From: Agapetus fuscipes
Taxonomy: Eukaryota; Arthropoda; Insecta; Trichoptera; Glossosomatidae
Assembly: GCA_951799405.1 (NCBI GenBank)
Contig: OX637334.1
Span: 8,432,001-8,496,000 of the forward strand
Direction: 5' to 3'
DNA length: 64,000 bases
Shown: positions 62,178 to 64,000 of the stretch, piece after piece
Numbering within the stretch: position 1 is the first letter of the stretch
How the letters are laid out: each line of letters starts with the position of its first letter
Made by a program: the position numbers and the translations under genes
The notes under the pieces: generated by a model
Databases searched by the model: none
What the model saw: only the letters and a program-made list of their open reading frames with translations
Told to the model about the DNA's origin: nothing

Positions 62178-62471
62178 AACGGTTCACCTTTGGGCACCCA
62201 CCACCCCGGCATGACACCACCTATCGGAGCAGCGACCACAAACCCTGGAGGAGGAGCACTCCGAGGTCTGCTGGAGCATGCTGAACGTCTCCTGCAGACC
62301 AAACACCAAAGCCACCAGGGTCTCCTCCATCAGCACCAGCAGCAGCAGCAACAAGGAGTGCAGATGATAAACCAAGCAGTGGATCCACAGAGGCATTCGC
62401 AGTCAGATGATGATTCAGGGTGTGCCTTGGAAGAGTATACTTGGGTGCCTCCAGGATTAAGACCAGAACAG
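62178..62471 (+). CDS. pk: Prickle-family exon, PET-domain entry
   Basis: 98 codons from [11 protein letters not shown] after the acceptor TTTCTTCCAG to the donor CAG|GTTAGT, both in phase 0. In order: a Gly/Thr/Pro stretch, [17 protein letters not shown] (predicted helix), a glutamine run (codons CAG/CAA at about 62,334-62,355), then [20 protein letters not shown] with RPEQ. That last string is the highly conserved start of the PET domain in Prickle/Spiny-legs/Espinas proteins. The following residues (the rest of PET and three LIM domains) must be on exons beyond the window. In the family the protein localises to the proximal cell cortex and sets planar polarity with Van Gogh. Prickle is preferred over its paralogue Espinas only because it is the more widespread; the sequence here cannot separate them. 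Confidence 0.92.
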
Positions 62472-63740
62472 GTTAGTCAATCTTTAATGTTTTTCCATTT
62501 GTTTAAAAAGAACTTCTTCGTGGCTGTTCCTCATTATTTACCTTCACTTCCATCACCTTGGGTTTTCATTATTCTCCATATTCATACGGTATACCACTCC
62601 AAAATTTCTACAAGGTACCTACCTTGGATTGAATGCATTAGAGTTAAGATGAGAGAGTCTAATTAATTTATAATCGGCGTATTTCGTGGCAAATTCGATT
62701 ACTCGCCCCGTCACGGTTGGAAATCTAAGCTCTTCATATACCTCACTGCTCCTTTCTTGACTTTGTAGAAGTCTTTCAGGAAAGGGTTTCATGTCTTCTG
62801 GTGGGGCACCCCTCCACTATGTACCTACCCGGTAATCTTGTTCTCTGCCCCACAGCCTCATCGTTAAACTAATCCCCATTTATGGAGCAGAAGGGTGAAC
62901 AGCCTTGTTCGAAGCAGACCCTGTCTAAGGTCGTCCACAGTTTTCTCGAAAGATTCAACCCTGGGACCTCCTGGAGTGACAGAGTGAGTGACTTTTTGTC
63001 CTTCCATTGGACTTTCAATGGATTCCAACATTCTTTCTACGACCATCAATTTTATTTTATTCCTCCCTCACGGCTTAGTTCTTTTACAGGAGCATATCAA
63101 ATATTCGTGAACATTCAAACCATGTTAGTCATACTCGTAAAACGTTCAGACTATGATAGTCGTGATTCGTAAACGCTTAGCGATCGTTAATCAATCATAG
63201 TGGTACATTAATATCGCATTAATGTAAATATGTAGAAATATCGAGATATAAAACGTAATTAGTACATTCGTATCTGAAGTGCAAAAGATGAATTTATTAT
63301 ATTAATGGCGAAATAAATAAGTTGAGCTCCTTTTAATTTAAATGAACCGCAACATATTATACGCAATCTACAGTAGATGTACAGATTTTTGAAGACGGAT
63401 TCTTTCAAATAAACGCGTCATTTCATTTTGTAATAATTAATAAACTATATGTTATTAATTAAAGCAATAAGGAGAAAAAACTAATTTGAATAGTTTATTT
63501 AAATAAATACATTCAATTATACAGAATCAAGCTGAAATGTGTGACGACATCAATAAAGGCGGCGTCGTATGAGCAATATAGACGAGTTACTCCGTTGATT
63601 TTTGTACAAAAGTTTGCTTAAATATGAATCTAAACTTCTCAAATACCTTGTCTTCATTTCTACCAAAATTGCACAAAAGTGCCTTCTTTGAATCATTCAT
63701 TCAATCTTTTGGCATCAATATTTTTGGGTAATTATTAAAT
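62472..63740. other. Intron after the PET-entry exon
   Basis: The donor at 62,472 is GTTAGT. The intron holds no further Prickle exon. On the minus strand, 62,864-63,049 encodes SFEKTVDDLRQGLLRTRLFT, similar to KTVADLRKGSL at 36.6 kb, and is a likely repeat remnant. The rest is AT-rich. Confidence 0.5.
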
Positions 63741-63744
63741 TCGA

Positions 63745-63865
63745 ATGGTGTTATTCACACACAGCAAATCCATGGCTCAAACGCCACCTAACGCGAATTT
63801 TCGATACAATCATCGATGATCCATGAGTCAGCTACGAATCAAAGGTGTTTTGAATAACCCTGGAA
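63745..63865. mobile_element. MITE-H copy
   Basis: Left end GGTGTTATTCACACACAGCA, right end GGTGTTTTGAATAACCCTGG, imperfect inverted repeats. Interior GCCACCTAACGCGAATTTTC matches 25.8 kb. It lies in the Prickle intron (or beyond). Confidence 0.6.
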
Positions 63866-64000
63866 GAATTTATTCTGGTTCACATGTACTTTACTGAATG
63901 AGATACGAGTACATTCAATTTGGTTTTCACAAGAAGATTTTTTGGGAAAAGGTTGAAAGAAAGAAAGGGAGCGGCTCATCAAGATACAGATCTAAAGATT
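63866..64000. other. Window end; nothing recognised
   Basis: No gene or known repeat. Confidence 0.4.

Noticed and set aside
62184..62396. 70-residue minus-strand frame with a leucine run
   Set aside because: Antisense of the glutamine run in the Prickle exon.

Overview
The window is 64 kb of AT-rich eukaryotic nuclear DNA, almost certainly from an arthropod and most likely an insect. Two things support this: two spliced exons of a Prickle-family planar-polarity gene near the right end, and a dense load of short retroposons and non-LTR retrotransposon remains of the kind seen in large insect genomes. The order or species cannot be fixed from the sequence. There are no bacterial features, operons or CRISPR arrays. 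Genuine host genes are few: two Prickle exons on the + strand (61,061-61,241 and 62,178-62,471) and two identical tRNA-Asn(GTT) genes in opposite orientation (41,144-41,216 minus; 54,036-54,108 plus). The first Prickle exon opens in mid-codon and the last visible one ends just after the PET-domain entry motif, so the gene continues on both sides. The 61 kb to the left may be intergenic or a long upstream intron.

Nearly everything else is transposon-derived. Names used here are local labels. L3U: a ~250-265 bp unit that is the 3' end of a non-LTR retrotransposon (LINE-N) and also occurs alone more than 20 times. SINE-A, SINE-B, SINE-C: tRNA-headed or tRNA-like short retroposons with box A/box B promoter motifs; SINE-A has two alternative 3' halves (A1, A2). 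MITE-D: a ~150 bp palindromic element with ends like AGTATAAAACATTGCGT. rep-E, rep-I, MITE-H: smaller dispersed families. LINE-N copies lie at 2.3-3.5 kb (with a classic 5' inversion), 24.1-25.0 kb, 52.4-53.8 kb (the longest, with the reverse-transcriptase YADD motif) and 54.5-55.0 kb. C-terminal fragments of other LINE families lie at 10.3, 21.5, 28.7, 31.8, 37.3, 43.9, 56.1, 58.0 and 60.2-60.9 kb.

Layout. 0-9 kb: LINE-N/L3U and SINE copies. 9-24 kb: SINEs, MITEs and several stretches with nothing recognisable, including CpG-richer islands near 19.4 and 20.5 kb. 24-44 kb: more of the same, with the first tRNA-Asn. 44.5-46.97 kb: a tandem array of L3U units, an incipient satellite. 47-51 kb: a SINE-B split by a 280 bp foldback element, and a SINE-A split by a 217 bp hAT-like MITE. 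51-60 kb: the longest LINE-N, the second tRNA-Asn, and two further large inverted repeats. 60-64 kb: a LINE split by a SINE, then the Prickle exons with a SINE-A in the intron between them.

The most informative results are insertions dated by nesting and bounded by visible target-site duplications, the L3U family with its shared 5' boundary and tandem amplification, and a recurring CTGAAGATG...CGAAA motif that resembles the hammerhead-like core of Penelope-like elements. All family assignments come from reading motifs by eye; no database search was possible.
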